From assembly GCF_018603905.1 (NCBI RefSeq), contig NZ_JAHFZZ010000014.1:186001-250000 (forward strand): a stretch of 64,000 bases of DNA, written 5' to 3'. This DNA is from Nonomuraea sp. NEAU-A123 (GTDB lineage: Bacteria; Actinomycetota; Actinomycetes; Streptosporangiales; Streptosporangiaceae). Below are positions 50,546 to 59,650 of this stretch, one piece after another; positions within the stretch are counted from its first letter, which is position 1, and every line of letters starts with the position of its first letter. The notes beneath the pieces were generated by a model that saw only the letters and a list, made by a program, of their open reading frames with translations, did no database searches and had not been told where the DNA came from. The position numbers were made by a program, and so were the translations under genes.

Positions 50546-52873
50546 GTGACGCAGCTTGTCGTCGAAGGCCATGGCGTATCTGTGACCCTCGATCCGGGGC
50601 GTTCCTACCGGTTGGGCCGCGATCCGGGGTCGGATGTCGTCGTCGACGCCGATCACGTCTCGCGTACGCATGCCGTGCTGCGGTTCGAGGGCGGTCAGTG
50701 GATCCTGGAGGACTCGGGCAGCAGCAACGGTACGTACGTGAGTGGCCACCGCGTCCAGCGGGTCGTCGTCGGTCCGGGAACCAGGATCGGCCTCGGCCAC
50801 CCGGCGGATGGCGGACTCATCGGCTTCCGCGCCGCCCCCGCACCCGAAGGCGGCGCCCCCGAGATCCAGCCGACGCCCACGGTCCGCTTCCCGCGCACCG
50901 GACAGTGGCGTGCGCCGGCCGCCGTCAGGAACCTCGGCGGCGCGCAGGTCGTGCGCATCGGCCGGACGCCGGACAACGACATGGTCGTCACCGATCTGCG
51001 GGTGTCCCGGCGACATGCCGAACTCCGGATCACCGGCGATGGCCACGAGATCGTCGACGTGGGCAGCCGCATGGGCACGTACGTCAACGGCCGGCGCGTG
51101 CAGCGGGCCCGCATCTCCCCGGACGATCTCATCGGCATCGGGCCGTCGACGTTCCAGCTCGTGGGCGACACGCTCATGGAGTACGCCGACACGGGCGAGG
51201 TCTGCCTCCAGGCGCACGACCTCACCGTCACCGTGGGGGGCGGCAAGGTGCTCCTGGACCATGTGTCGTTTCCGGTCGGCGAGAAGTGCCTGCTGGCGAT
51301 CGTCGGCCCCAGCGGTTCGGGCAAGTCCACCCTGCTGCGCGCACTCACCGGGTTGCGCCCCGCCGACCAGGGCGTCGTCACGTACGACGGACGCGATCTC
51401 TACCGCGACTACGCCGAACTACGCTCGCGGGTCGGCCTCGTGCCGCAGGACGACATCCTGCACAGCCAGCTCACCGTGCGCCGCGCCCTCATCTACGCCG
51501 CGGAGCTGCGCTTCCCCGACGACACCCGGCAGCACGAGCGGAAGGCGCGGGTCGACGAGGTGCTCCAGCAGCTCGGGCTGGAGAACCGCAGGGGCAACCG
51601 CATCTCCTCGCTGTCCGGCGGCCAGCGCAAGCGCGTCAGTGTCGCCCTGGAGTTGCTGACCAAGCCGTCTCTGCTGTTCCTCGACGAGCCGACCTCCGGC
51701 CTGGACCCGGGGCTGGACAAGTCGGTGATGCAGATGCTGCGGGGGCTGGCCGACGACGGCCGTACCGTCGCCGTCGTCACGCACAGCGTCGCCAATCTGG
51801 ACATCTGTGACCGGCTCCTGGTGATGGCGCCGGGCGGGAAGATCGCCTACTTCGGCCCGCCTGACGAGGCGCTGCCGTTCCTCGGGTTCACCGACTGGGC
51901 GGACGTGTTCCTGGCGTTCGACGACCCGGCCAGGGACTGGGCCGGCGAGTACGCGCGATCTCCGCTGCACCAGAAGTACATCGCGGCCGACCTGATCGCG
52001 CCGGTCTCGACGAGGCGCCCCGTACAGCGGGAGATCCCGCCGAAACAGCAGAGCTGGCCCGAGCAGCTCAGTACGCTGGTGCGCCGCTACTGCCGGGGCA
52101 TCGTGGCGGACCGGTTGTTCCTCGGCATCACCATCGCCCTGCCGATCGTGATGGGCCTGCTGGCTCGGGTCGTCCCGACCGGCGACTTGATGGGACGCCC
52201 GAACAGTAACGGCAACGCGGCGAACCTGCTGCTGATCCTGTGCATCGGCGGCTGCCTGACCGGTGCCGCGAACTCGGTGCGCGAACTGGTCAAGGAACGC
52301 GCCATCTATCAGCGAGAACGGGCGGTCGGGCTGTCCAGATCGGCCTATCTCTGCTCCAAGCTGCTCGTGCTCGGCCTGATCACCGTGGCGCAGGGCGTCG
52401 TGCTGACCTACGTGGCGATGCTGAATGTCAAAACGTACGACAAGGGGGTGTTCACCGCGCCGATGACCGAGCTCTCGCTCGCCGTCGCGCTGCTGTCGTT
52501 CACCGCGATGACCGTGGGCCTGCTCATCTCCGCGCTGGCCAAGACCAGCGAGACGACCATGCCGCTGCTCGTGCTCGTCACACTGATCCAGCTCGTCTTC
52601 TGCGGGGCGCTGGTGCACCTGGACGGCAAGCCGGTGATGGAGCAGATCTCCTGGCTCGTACCGGCTCGCTGGGCGCTGGCCGCGTTGGCCGGCACGCTCG
52701 ACGTGGGCCAGCTCATCCCGCACATCCAGGATCCGCCGGACCCCTTGTGGAGCCAGGACTTCGGCACCTGGTTCCTGGACATGAGCGTCCTGGCCGTCCT
52801 CGCGGTGGTCTGCGCTTTCCTGGTGGCCCGCATGCTGCGCCGCCATGAGCCGGCGGTGATGCGCGGCAAGTGA
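50546..52873 (+). CDS. ABC transporter with two N-terminal FHA domains (ABCG-type half-transporter)
   Basis: A 775-residue fusion; GTG at 50546. FHA domain 1 (about 15-70) has YRLGRDPGSDVVVDADHVSR and EDSGSSNGTYVSGHRVQRVV. FHA domain 2 (about 130-195) has IGRTPDNDMVVTDLRVSRRH and DVGSRMGTYVNGRRVQ. The ATPase (about 215-440) has Walker A AIVGPSGSGKSTLLRALTGL, signature SSLSGGQRKRVSVALELLTK and Walker B SLLFLDEPTSGLDPGLDKSV. Six membrane helices (about 520-765) form an ABC2 domain with GANSVRELVKERAIYQRERA, the G-subfamily signature. FHA domains read phosphothreonine, so activity is probably gated by a Ser/Thr kinase of the PknB type (family knowledge). The substrate is unknown. It may belong to the LAL regulator's transcription unit. 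Confidence 0.92.
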   Translation: MTQLVVEGHGVSVTLDPGRSYRLGRDPGSDVVVDADHVSRTHAVLRFEGGQWILEDSGSSNGTYVSGHRVQRVVVGPGTRIGLGHPADGGLIGFRAAPAPEGGAPEIQPTPTVRFPRTGQWRAPAAVRNLGGAQVVRIGRTPDNDMVVTDLRVSRRHAELRITGDGHEIVDVGSRMGTYVNGRRVQRARISPDDLIGIGPSTFQLVGDTLMEYADTGEVCLQAHDLTVTVGGGKVLLDHVSFPVGEKCLLAIVGPSGSGKSTLLRALTGLRPADQGVVTYDGRDLYRDYAELRSRVGLVPQDDILHSQLTVRRALIYAAELRFPDDTRQHERKARVDEVLQQLGLENRRGNRISSLSGGQRKRVSVALELLTKPSLLFLDEPTSGLDPGLDKSVMQMLRGLADDGRTVAVVTHSVANLDICDRLLVMAPGGKIAYFGPPDEALPFLGFTDWADVFLAFDDPARDWAGEYARSPLHQKYIAADLIAPVSTRRPVQREIPPKQQSWPEQLSTLVRRYCRGIVADRLFLGITIALPIVMGLLARVVPTGDLMGRPNSNGNAANLLLILCIGGCLTGAANSVRELVKERAIYQRERAVGLSRSAYLCSKLLVLGLITVAQGVVLTYVAMLNVKTYDKGVFTAPMTELSLAVALLSFTAMTVGLLISALAKTSETTMPLLVLVTLIQLVFCGALVHLDGKPVMEQISWLVPARWALAALAGTLDVGQLIPHIQDPPDPLWSQDFGTWFLDMSVLAVLAVVCAFLVARMLRRHEPAVMRGK

Positions 52874-52958
52874 CCGAGACGGGTTTCTGGACAACCGTGC
52901 TCACCGATGGTTGACGTGACGGTTGAGATCGACTAAACCTTCCGCGAAGGAGGGTGTC

Positions 52959-53720
52959 ATGATCCGTAGAGCATGGTTACCAGTGGCGGTGGCGGCGAGC
53001 TGCGTGGTGGCGTTCGCGCCACCCGCGTCCGCGGAGCCGGACGAGCCCACGACGGCCGCGGCCCCCACCACGGACGGGGCCCGGCCGCCGAAGGTGACCA
53101 AGGGCCCGTGCCAGTACACCGAGACGCCCGACGACCCGGCCGTGCGCGAGGTGCCACTGCCGCCTGACCCGCGCCGCACCCCTGCCCGGCCCGTCTCCGC
53201 CGTGCTGAAGACGAACCACGGAGAAATCGGGCTCACCCTCGACCCGGCCAAGGCGCCGTGCACGGTGCAGAGCTTCGTCCACCTGATCCGGCACCGGTTC
53301 TACGACGTGACCTCGTGCCATCGGCTGACCGCCTATGACCGGTTGAAGGTGCTGCAGTGCGGCGACCCCAGCTTCACCGGCGAGGGCGGGCCGGGATATC
53401 GGTACAAGGACGAGCTGCCTGTCGACCTGCCGCCGTGGCCGGGGGATACGACCGGGCTGCGGAAGACATACGCGCGAGGCGTGCTGGCCATGGCCAACGC
53501 GGGGCCGAACACGAACGGGAGCCAGTTCTTCCTCGTGTATGGGGATTCGGGGCTGCGGCCGGACTACACCATCTTCGGCACCGTGGACGCCGCCGGGCTG
53601 GCCGTGCTGGACCGGATCGCGGCGGGAGGAATCCAGCCGACGCCCGGGGATCCGGCGCCGCCGGTGGACGGCAAACCGGTGCTGCCGGTGAACATCGAGC
53701 GGGCCCGCGTCTGCCGATAG
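52959..53720 (+). CDS. Secreted cyclophilin-type peptidyl-prolyl isomerase
   Basis: A 253-residue protein. I chose the ATG at 52959 behind GAAGGAGGG; the N-terminus MIRRAWLPVAVAASCVVAFA is a Sec signal with cleavage near ASA/EPD. A Pro/Thr-rich linker is followed by the cyclophilin domain (about 85-250): VLKTNHGEIGLTLDPAKAPC, TVQSFVHLIRHRFYDVTSCH (active-site region with the Arg in RHRFYD), and RGVLAMANAGPNTNGSQFFL (typical MANAGxxTNGSQFF). The catalytic set is present. It likely helps folding of exported proteins outside the membrane, where several large secreted proteins of this window act. Confidence 0.9.
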   Translation: MIRRAWLPVAVAASCVVAFAPPASAEPDEPTTAAAPTTDGARPPKVTKGPCQYTETPDDPAVREVPLPPDPRRTPARPVSAVLKTNHGEIGLTLDPAKAPCTVQSFVHLIRHRFYDVTSCHRLTAYDRLKVLQCGDPSFTGEGGPGYRYKDELPVDLPPWPGDTTGLRKTYARGVLAMANAGPNTNGSQFFLVYGDSGLRPDYTIFGTVDAAGLAVLDRIAAGGIQPTPGDPAPPVDGKPVLPVNIERARVCR

Positions 53721-53792
53721 GCCCCGCTTGGGCGGCCGGTCGCCAACGCGGCGCATGGCCCACCCCGCCGAGATCCTGCGCACTCCGGTGAA

Positions 53793-55706
53793 TCAGGGCA
53801 GAGCCTCCCAGTCCCCGAACGGACTGTCGGCTCCCGGCGCCGATTGCTTGCGGGCATGAACGACGCCATCGGTCCCGATGGCGAACATCACGGCAGCCCC
53901 ACTCGAATCAAGAGTGGCCGCCGGATAATCGACAATGGTTCCACCGAGGTCGGCCCACGCGCCATAACCGCTGCCGTTCGCGATCAACTGCTTGGTCATG
54001 CTGACCCCGGTCCCGGCGTTGCGCTCGAACATCAGGATCCGCGCGTCCGGACCAGCCGGTGTGGTGACGAGAGCGGGCTCACCGACCCCCGCGTGTCCCC
54101 CGATCACAGCAGGCGTAGTGCTCCAGGCGCCACCGGCGACGAGCTGGTAGCTGACGACCATGTCAGCGGTGCCGGCGCGGCGGTAGGCCACGTGGAGACG
54201 CCCGTCCTGGGACAGGGCGATCGAGGGCGGGCTGGCCGGGGTCATCGACGGGACGGTGGTAGAGAGAGTGAAACTGCCATTGGGCGTGGACTGATACCAG
54301 CGCAGCAGTCGAGTCCTGGAACTGGCGAACACCTCAATGAGACCCAGCGGCGTGGTAACGGCGGTAAGGCCGTCCTGTACGTCCGTGCCGCCCCGGTTCT
54401 GCCACCCGCCCCAGCCGCCGTTGGCCGCGGTCTGGACGCGGCTGCTGACCCCGCCATTGCCGTTCTTGACGAACATCTGCATCCGGCCGTTGGCGTTGGA
54501 GGCGACCACGGGCAGGCCGATCTGTTCTTGGATTTCCCAGTCCGTGTGGGGATTGCCAAGGTCGGTCCAGCTCCCTGTCCAGCCGCCATTGGCCGCGGTC
54601 TGGGACATGGTGACGATGTGGTGGTCGGTCATTCGCCTGGCGAAGATCGCCAACCGGCCGTCGGCCTGCTTGCCCACGCTGATCGCGGGCGCCAAGGCGC
54701 CGCCCGCGCCGGCCAGCACGTGCGGGCCGTCCCACGCTCCCAGCAGGGTCTGCCCGTAGGTGTTCACCACACCGTTGCGCACTACGAAGATCTGGGGTCG
54801 GCCATCAGCGTTCCGGCCTGCCCAATGGGTTCCCCTGGCCCAGCGGTAGTACATCCGGGTAGGCCACACGTTCGGGTCGAACGCGTGGTCGTATTGGATG
54901 TAGTGATCGATGATCGCGCTCTTGCGGGCGCTGATCGCGGTCGTCAGGTTCATCGGCGCGTCGGCGATGTTGTAGTCGCGGTAGTTCACCAGCAGAATCG
55001 GCAAGCCTGACGCCTCGGCCGCGTCCCCGGCCAACCGTCCCGCGGCCACGTGGTCGCCGTGGCCCGGGTCGTAGCGGTTGTCGACGATGGGGTCTTGGGC
55101 GCGCAGCACGTTGGGCTCGTAGTGGTTCATCAACCCCGCCAGGACGGCGATCACGTCAGCGCGCTCGTACGTGTACGACTCGCTCACCAGGCCGCCCTCG
55201 GGGATGATCGTGTGATCGACGAAGTCGTCCACCCAGTTGAACCAGCCGATCTCGTTGTCCCGCATGTTCATGAACACGAGCTGGATCTGCGGATGGGCCG
55301 TGAGCGTGTACCGCTCGACCTGCCGATCCGCGATCGTCCAGGCCACCCCGGTCCACTCCTCCTGGGCGGCCGGATCCACATCCGGCACCCCCGTCATCCT
55401 GGCGTAGGCGTCCAGCATGCCGCGCTGCCGATTACGGGCCCGCTGCTCGTCGGTATCACCGTCTCCGGTGACCTGCCCCGCGGTGATGAAGACCGTGACG
55501 TTCGCCGCCCCCGACTGGATCGAGTCGTCGATATCGGGGTTCATGAACAAGATGTCGTCGTCCTCGTGCGCCACGATCTGCATGAACGCACCGGGTGCAA
55601 TGGTGGGCGTGGCGACGGCCACTCCACCCATCGGCACCAACACGACAAGCGCTGCGAGCGCGGCTAACAGCCGCACCCATAACGACGTAGTCCTGCCTCC
55701 GCGCAT
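53793..55706 (-). CDS. Secreted PIG-L family deacetylase with C-terminal propeller-like repeats
   Basis: A 637-residue protein; ATG at 55706 behind GGGGGGAAG. The signal peptide (RLLAALAALVVLVPMGGVAV) precedes the PIG-L domain (about 35-300), with QIVAHEDDDILFMNPDID (the AHxDD metal motif, here AHEDDD), NVTVFITAGQVTGDGDTDEQ, and YDPGHGDHVAAGRLAG (metal-binding HxxH). The second half (about 310-637) has roughly seven repeats of about 46 residues, such as GRPQIFVVRNGVVNTYGQTL, DGRLAIFARRMTDHHIVTMS and NGRMQMFVKNGNGGVSSRVQ, consistent with a beta-propeller lectin-like domain. PIG-L enzymes remove N-acetyl groups from GlcNAc-type substrates. A secreted deacetylase with a glycan-binding tail suggests action on a surface polysaccharide. 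Confidence 0.88.
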   Translation of the reverse strand: MRGGRTTSLWVRLLAALAALVVLVPMGGVAVATPTIAPGAFMQIVAHEDDDILFMNPDIDDSIQSGAANVTVFITAGQVTGDGDTDEQRARNRQRGMLDAYARMTGVPDVDPAAQEEWTGVAWTIADRQVERYTLTAHPQIQLVFMNMRDNEIGWFNWVDDFVDHTIIPEGGLVSESYTYERADVIAVLAGLMNHYEPNVLRAQDPIVDNRYDPGHGDHVAAGRLAGDAAEASGLPILLVNYRDYNIADAPMNLTTAISARKSAIIDHYIQYDHAFDPNVWPTRMYYRWARGTHWAGRNADGRPQIFVVRNGVVNTYGQTLLGAWDGPHVLAGAGGALAPAISVGKQADGRLAIFARRMTDHHIVTMSQTAANGGWTGSWTDLGNPHTDWEIQEQIGLPVVASNANGRMQMFVKNGNGGVSSRVQTAANGGWGGWQNRGGTDVQDGLTAVTTPLGLIEVFASSRTRLLRWYQSTPNGSFTLSTTVPSMTPASPPSIALSQDGRLHVAYRRAGTADMVVSYQLVAGGAWSTTPAVIGGHAGVGEPALVTTPAGPDARILMFERNAGTGVSMTKQLIANGSGYGAWADLGGTIVDYPAATLDSSGAAVMFAIGTDGVVHARKQSAPGADSPFGDWEALP

Positions 55707-56369
55707 GTGCTTCCCCCCACGCAGGCCGTACCGAACAAAAGATTTTCAAGGGCCCAAGGTCGAATAGTGAATAGTCTTCAACCCGAGATCAAGGGGAAGC
55801 GTGATAACAACTGCGTAACACGCTTGAAAAGGAAGATCATTCTTCTGGGGGGATGGCTCTGACGTGGGAAGATGTGCTGGCGTTGTCACGGCTCTGTCGC
55901 TCCGGCCGTCTTCAACGTGAACGAACGGGTGTGCCTTGCGCATGACGGCGGGCTCGCTTTTGTGATGGGATGAATGGCGAGGATAAAATAACAATAAATT
56001 CCATGGGGAAATCGATTTCTCGAAGAATTTGCCCGCCATCGCGCTCGTCGCCTGCTTGGCCCGGTGATTCCGTTCCGCTGTTGATTTGAATTTGACTGCC
56101 GGTCAGGAATTCGACGACATCTCAGAGGGCCGATGCTCTGCCGGGTCCGATGGGGGAGTCGGACCGGTGTCCGGTCCATCCGATTGCCGGCGGGAGAACT
56201 CCTCCTCGGGGCTCAGGGGTGCCCGCCGATGACGACCACGATCCAGCCGAGCCGCAGGCCGGGGTCGATGCCGTCAGTGTCGCCGCGTCACGTCATTTTC
56301 GACCGCAGCAAGGCAGTTGGGGTTGCTCGACGCCAGAATCTGGAAATCCCGCGGAGAACTTGTTCGTAG
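55707..56369. other. Intergenic stretch without a supported gene
   Basis: About 660 bp upstream of the PIG-L gene. The part from about 55740 to 56120 is A+T-richer, with several short frames that lack RBS and family character. The part from 56150 onward is GC-rich and leads into an insertion-sequence remnant. Nothing else is recognised. Confidence 0.5.
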
Positions 56370-56540
56370 CCGTGCAAAAGGTTGTACGTCTTCTTCGCGG
56401 TGGAGGCCGGCACCCGGTTCGTGCACGTGCTTGGCGTGACCGCCCGCCCTGATGGCGTCGGGGTTGCCCAGCGAACCCGTAACCCTCTCGCCGATCTGAA
56501 GGGCCAGGGTCGGCGCGTTCCGGTTGCTTATTCGGGGGCA
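56370..56540 (+). mobile_element. Integrase/transposase (rve) fragment of an insertion sequence
   Basis: The frame reads KRLYVFFAVEAGTRFVHVLG, then VTARPDGVGVAQRTRNPLAD and LKGQGRRVPV. It closely follows the retroviral-integrase-like core of actinobacterial transposases, where RLYVLFVMExxTRxVHxLGVTAHPxGxWxxQQARNLxxDL is usual. A stop codon (TAG) stands five codons before it and the frame soon loses similarity, so the DDE set is incomplete. No terminal inverted repeats or target duplications could be found. It is a dead remnant. Confidence 0.6.
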
Positions 56541-56571
56541 CGTGCGAGCGGGACGGCGACGGGACGCCCTG

Positions 56572-57600
56572 TCATTCGCCGCCCAGATCGAGCAGGACCT
56601 TCGACGCCACGGCACGATCGCCGGCCAGGTCGAAGGCTTCGACCGCCTGGGCCAGCGGGAGAGTGTGGCTGATGACCGGCTGGACGTCCAAGCCCGAGGC
56701 CAGCAGCGACAGCGCGTCGTCGAATTCGTGGTCGAAGCGGAAGGCGCCCCGCATGGTGATCTCCCGGGTGACCACCACGTTGCCGGGGAACCCGGTCTCG
56801 CCGGGTGGGAGCAGGCCGAGGAGGACGACCGTGCCGCCGCGGCGTACCCGCTGGAGGCAGGTGCCGAGGCCCGCCCCGGAGCCGGACGCTTCGATGGCGA
56901 CGTCGACGTCGTCCGGCCACGCCGGGTCGTCGGGGCGGTCGGCCCGGACGGTGGCCGTGGCGCCGACTCTCCTGGCGATGTCCAGGGGAGCGTCCAGCAG
57001 ATCGCTGACGATCACCTCGGCGGCTCCCGCGTGCCGCAACGCGGCGACCACCAGGGCACCGATGGGACCGGCGCCCGTGACCAGCACCCGCTTCCCGGCC
57101 ACCTCCCCGGCGCGGCGGACCGCGTGCAGAGCGACGGACAGCGGCTCGGCCAGTACGGCCCCGCGCGGGTCGAGCCCGGCCGGCAGCGCTCGTACCTGAT
57201 CGGCGGGGACGACCAGCCGCTGGGCGAAACCACCCTGAACGTGGGGCATCCGTGCGGCGCTGCCGAGATAGCGGGCCTGACCGCACACGTTCCGCCGGCC
57301 GCCCGCGCACTCCGGGCACGCGCCGCACGGGGTGGCCGGGTGGATCGCCACCGGTGCGCCGGCGGCAGGGCCGTCCGTACCGGGGCCGAGCGCGTGGACC
57401 CGGCCGACGACCTCGTGGCCGAGCACCAGGGGCTCGCGGACCTGGAAGTCACCGACCGAGCCGCGATGGTAGTAGTGCAGGTCCGAGCCGCAGATGCCGC
57501 CGAGGGTCACGGCCACGAGCACCTCCCCGGCGCGAGGAAGGCCGGGATCCCACTCCTCGACCCGGAGATCGCCCGCCTTGTGGACAACGCAGGCACGCAT
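56572..57600 (-). CDS. idnD: Zinc-dependent medium-chain alcohol dehydrogenase, L-idonate 5-dehydrogenase-like
   Basis: A 342-residue enzyme. The catalytic zinc ligands lie in GGICGSDLHYYHRGSVGDFQ (Cys about 37) and VLGHEVVGRVHALG (His-Glu); the structural zinc site is CGACPECAGGRRNVC, with four cysteines. The NAD(P) motif is VLVTGAGPIGALVVAALRHA. The GSVGDFQVREPLVLGHEV segment is typical of L-idonate 5-dehydrogenase rather than threonine dehydrogenase. It is the second gene of a pair with the short-chain dehydrogenase just upstream (10-bp gap), the same arrangement as IdnD with IdnO in idonate use. Sorbitol/xylitol-type dehydrogenase is the alternative. The symbol rests on similarity and context. 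Confidence 0.75.
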   Translation of the reverse strand: MRACVVHKAGDLRVEEWDPGLPRAGEVLVAVTLGGICGSDLHYYHRGSVGDFQVREPLVLGHEVVGRVHALGPGTDGPAAGAPVAIHPATPCGACPECAGGRRNVCGQARYLGSAARMPHVQGGFAQRLVVPADQVRALPAGLDPRGAVLAEPLSVALHAVRRAGEVAGKRVLVTGAGPIGALVVAALRHAGAAEVIVSDLLDAPLDIARRVGATATVRADRPDDPAWPDDVDVAIEASGSGAGLGTCLQRVRRGGTVVLLGLLPPGETGFPGNVVVTREITMRGAFRFDHEFDDALSLLASGLDVQPVISHTLPLAQAVEAFDLAGDRAVASKVLLDLGGE

Positions 57601-57610
57601 ATGTGCTCCC

Positions 57611-58393
57611 TCAGAGAACGGACAGCATTCCGCCGTCGACGTACAACACTTGCCCGCTGACGAAGTCGGACGCGGGTGACGCCAGGAAGATCAAGGCGCC
57701 GATCAGGTCGGAGACCCGGCCCCACCGGCCGGCCGGGGTGCGCCCCCGCACCCACGCGCTGAACTCTTCGTCCGCGACGAGCGCCTCGGTGAGCTCGGTC
57801 GCGAAATATCCCGGTCCCAGGCCGTTGACCTGGATGCCTGATGGGCCGAGGTCCGCGCACATGCCCTTGGTCAGCAGCTTCAGCCCGCCCTTGGTGGCCG
57901 CGTAGGGGGCGATGCCGGGCCGTACCGTCTCGCTCTGCACCGAGCAGATGTTGATGATCTTGCCGCGGTGGCGCGGGACCATCCGGCGAGCGACTTCCCG
58001 GCCCACGAAAAAGGCGCTGGTGAGGTTGGTGCCGACCAGCCGGTGCCAGTCCTCGTCGGTGAAGTCCACCAGCGGCGCGCGGTGTTGCGTCCCGGTGTTG
58101 TTGACCAGGATGTCGATCGGTCCTACCTCGTCCTCGATCGCGGCGACATGGGCGGCCACGGCCGCGGAGTCGGTCACGTCGAAGGCTCGGGCGAAGACCT
58201 TGCCGTCAGCCGCCGGGCCGAGTCCGGCCAGTTCGGCGCGGGTCCGCGCGAGGACCGCCTCGTCACGGCCGTTGAGCACCACCGTGCAACCGGCTTCCAG
58301 CAGCCCTCGGGCCAGCGCACGGCCGATGCCCCGGCTGGATCCGGTGATCAGCGCGATGCTCCCTTCGATGTCGAACAGGGGGCTGCTAGCCAT
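57611..58393 (-). CDS. idnO: Short-chain dehydrogenase, gluconate 5-dehydrogenase-like
   Basis: A 260-residue SDR. The cofactor motif is ALITGSSRGIGRALARGLLE (TGxxxGIG), NNTG replaces the usual NNAG (ILVNNTGTQHRAPLVDF), the catalytic Ser lies in NICSVQSETVRPGIAPYAAT, and YxxxK is YAATKGGLKLL. The end (PASDFVSGQVLYVDGGML) is the classical SDR terminus. QHRAPLVDF is the same block seen in gluconate 5-dehydrogenases. Together with the adjacent IdnD-like enzyme it would interconvert idonate, 5-ketogluconate and gluconate. No gluconate kinase is visible; the transporter across the LysR gene belongs to another family, so the true substrate may be different. Confidence 0.75.
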   Translation of the reverse strand: MASSPLFDIEGSIALITGSSRGIGRALARGLLEAGCTVVLNGRDEAVLARTRAELAGLGPAADGKVFARAFDVTDSAAVAAHVAAIEDEVGPIDILVNNTGTQHRAPLVDFTDEDWHRLVGTNLTSAFFVGREVARRMVPRHRGKIINICSVQSETVRPGIAPYAATKGGLKLLTKGMCADLGPSGIQVNGLGPGYFATELTEALVADEEFSAWVRGRTPAGRWGRVSDLIGALIFLASPASDFVSGQVLYVDGGMLSVL

Positions 58394-58491
58394 GCTGGTA
58401 CCGCTTTCGTATTCCCCTGATGCCTCTTGGTTCTGGCGGCGAACGCTAGTCAGAGCTCAGGGGGTTTGACCAATACCAAGTGTGTGTGACG

Positions 58492-59409
58492 TCATCGGCC
58501 ACCCGAATTCTTGCCGAATTCGAGGATCAGCTCGTGAAAGAGATCGTGCACCGCGAGGGCGGGCTCCGACAGCGGTTGGTGGTGGGACGTGCACAGCGAG
58601 AGCTTGACCTCGATCGTGGGGTTGACGATCCGCCGCACCACCAGATTCCGTACGTCGAGGATGGCCTGCGCCGCCGACCAGGGCAGCACCGTGGCACCGA
58701 GACCGGCGCTGATGGCACTGACCAGGGTCAGGACCGACTCGATCTCGCCGACGACCTTCGGCTCGAGTGAGGCATGGCGGAAGGCGGCGTCCACGACCTG
58801 GCGGATGGTGTGAATGCGGCTCGGCAGCAGCAGGCCCACGTCGGCCAGCTCCGCGATGGAGACCTCGTCTCCCTCTGATGCCAGCCCGGTTCCCGGGGCG
58901 GCGACCAGGTAGAGGTCCTCGGTGCGCATCGGCTCGAACTGGACGCCGCGAATGGGGCCGGCGTCGTAGATGAACGCCATGTCCATGCGGCCCGTCATGA
59001 TCGCTTCGCTGATGACGCCGCCGAAGTTCTCGTTGATGTGCAGCAGGATGTCGGGGTAGCGCTCGCGCACCGCCCGCAGCAGCGGCAGGGCCAGTGCCGC
59101 GCCCGTACTGTACGGCGCCAGGCCGACCGAGACGCCTCCGGCGGGCGCCCGGCCGGAGACGTCGATCGCCGCCTGCGCGTGCTCGAGCTGGCGCAGGATG
59201 AGCTGGGCGTGCCGGTAGAGGGCGCGCCCGGCCTCGGTCGGCGCCACCCCGCGCTTGCTCCTGATCAGCAGTTGCTGCTTGAACTGGCTCTCCAGCATGG
59301 AGATCTGCTGGCTCAGCGCGGGCTGCGCGATATGCAGGATGTCGGCGGCGCGCGTGATGCTCCCGGCGTCGACGACCTTGACGAACGAGTAGAGACGCCT
59401 GGTGTCCAT
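58492..59409 (-). CDS. LysR-family transcriptional regulator (Nac/Cbl-like)
   Basis: A 305-residue regulator; its ATG at 59409 follows CTGGAGG. The winged HTH is at about 1-60 (MDTRRLYSFVKVVDAGSITR, AADILHIAQPALSQQISMLE, LLIRSKRGVAPTEAGRAL). The effector domain covers about 90-300 (GGVSVGLAPYSTGAALALPL). The sequence QPALSQQI and the SITRAADILHIAQPALS block resemble Nac-type nitrogen regulators. It lies between the dehydrogenase pair (same strand) and the divergent 5-oxoprolinase operon, the normal place for a LysR regulator of a divergent pathway. The ligand is unknown; a pathway substrate is likely. Confidence 0.9.
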   Translation of the reverse strand: MDTRRLYSFVKVVDAGSITRAADILHIAQPALSQQISMLESQFKQQLLIRSKRGVAPTEAGRALYRHAQLILRQLEHAQAAIDVSGRAPAGGVSVGLAPYSTGAALALPLLRAVRERYPDILLHINENFGGVISEAIMTGRMDMAFIYDAGPIRGVQFEPMRTEDLYLVAAPGTGLASEGDEVSIAELADVGLLLPSRIHTIRQVVDAAFRHASLEPKVVGEIESVLTLVSAISAGLGATVLPWSAAQAILDVRNLVVRRIVNPTIEVKLSLCTSHHQPLSEPALAVHDLFHELILEFGKNSGGR

Positions 59410-59499
59410 CGGCTACCTCCAGCCTTGCCAGGGGCTCATCGTACGGGCCGGACATGGGGCCGGAGCAGGTACGCGGTCATAGCGGGGACCTATCACGTC

Positions 59500-59512
59500 A
59501 CACGCAATGTGT
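59500..59512. promoter_or_regulatory. Candidate LysR operator: ACAC-N5-GTGT inverted repeat
   Basis: ACAC (59500-59503) and GTGT (59509-59512) flank GCAAT, in the 241-bp gap between the LysR gene and pxpA. The position suits a LysR-type recognition site, but the classical T-N11-A pattern is only partly met. Confidence 0.35.
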
Positions 59513-59650
59513 ATTTGATGTGCCCATCTCCCCGCATTACGGTCACCAAAACGGCAATTCGGGCCTGACCGGCAACCCCCGGCGGGATCGTAACAGCCCA
59601 GCTCAATTGCGCGCTTCGCGCTTCTTCTGACCTCTTGAGCGGAGGACGAC

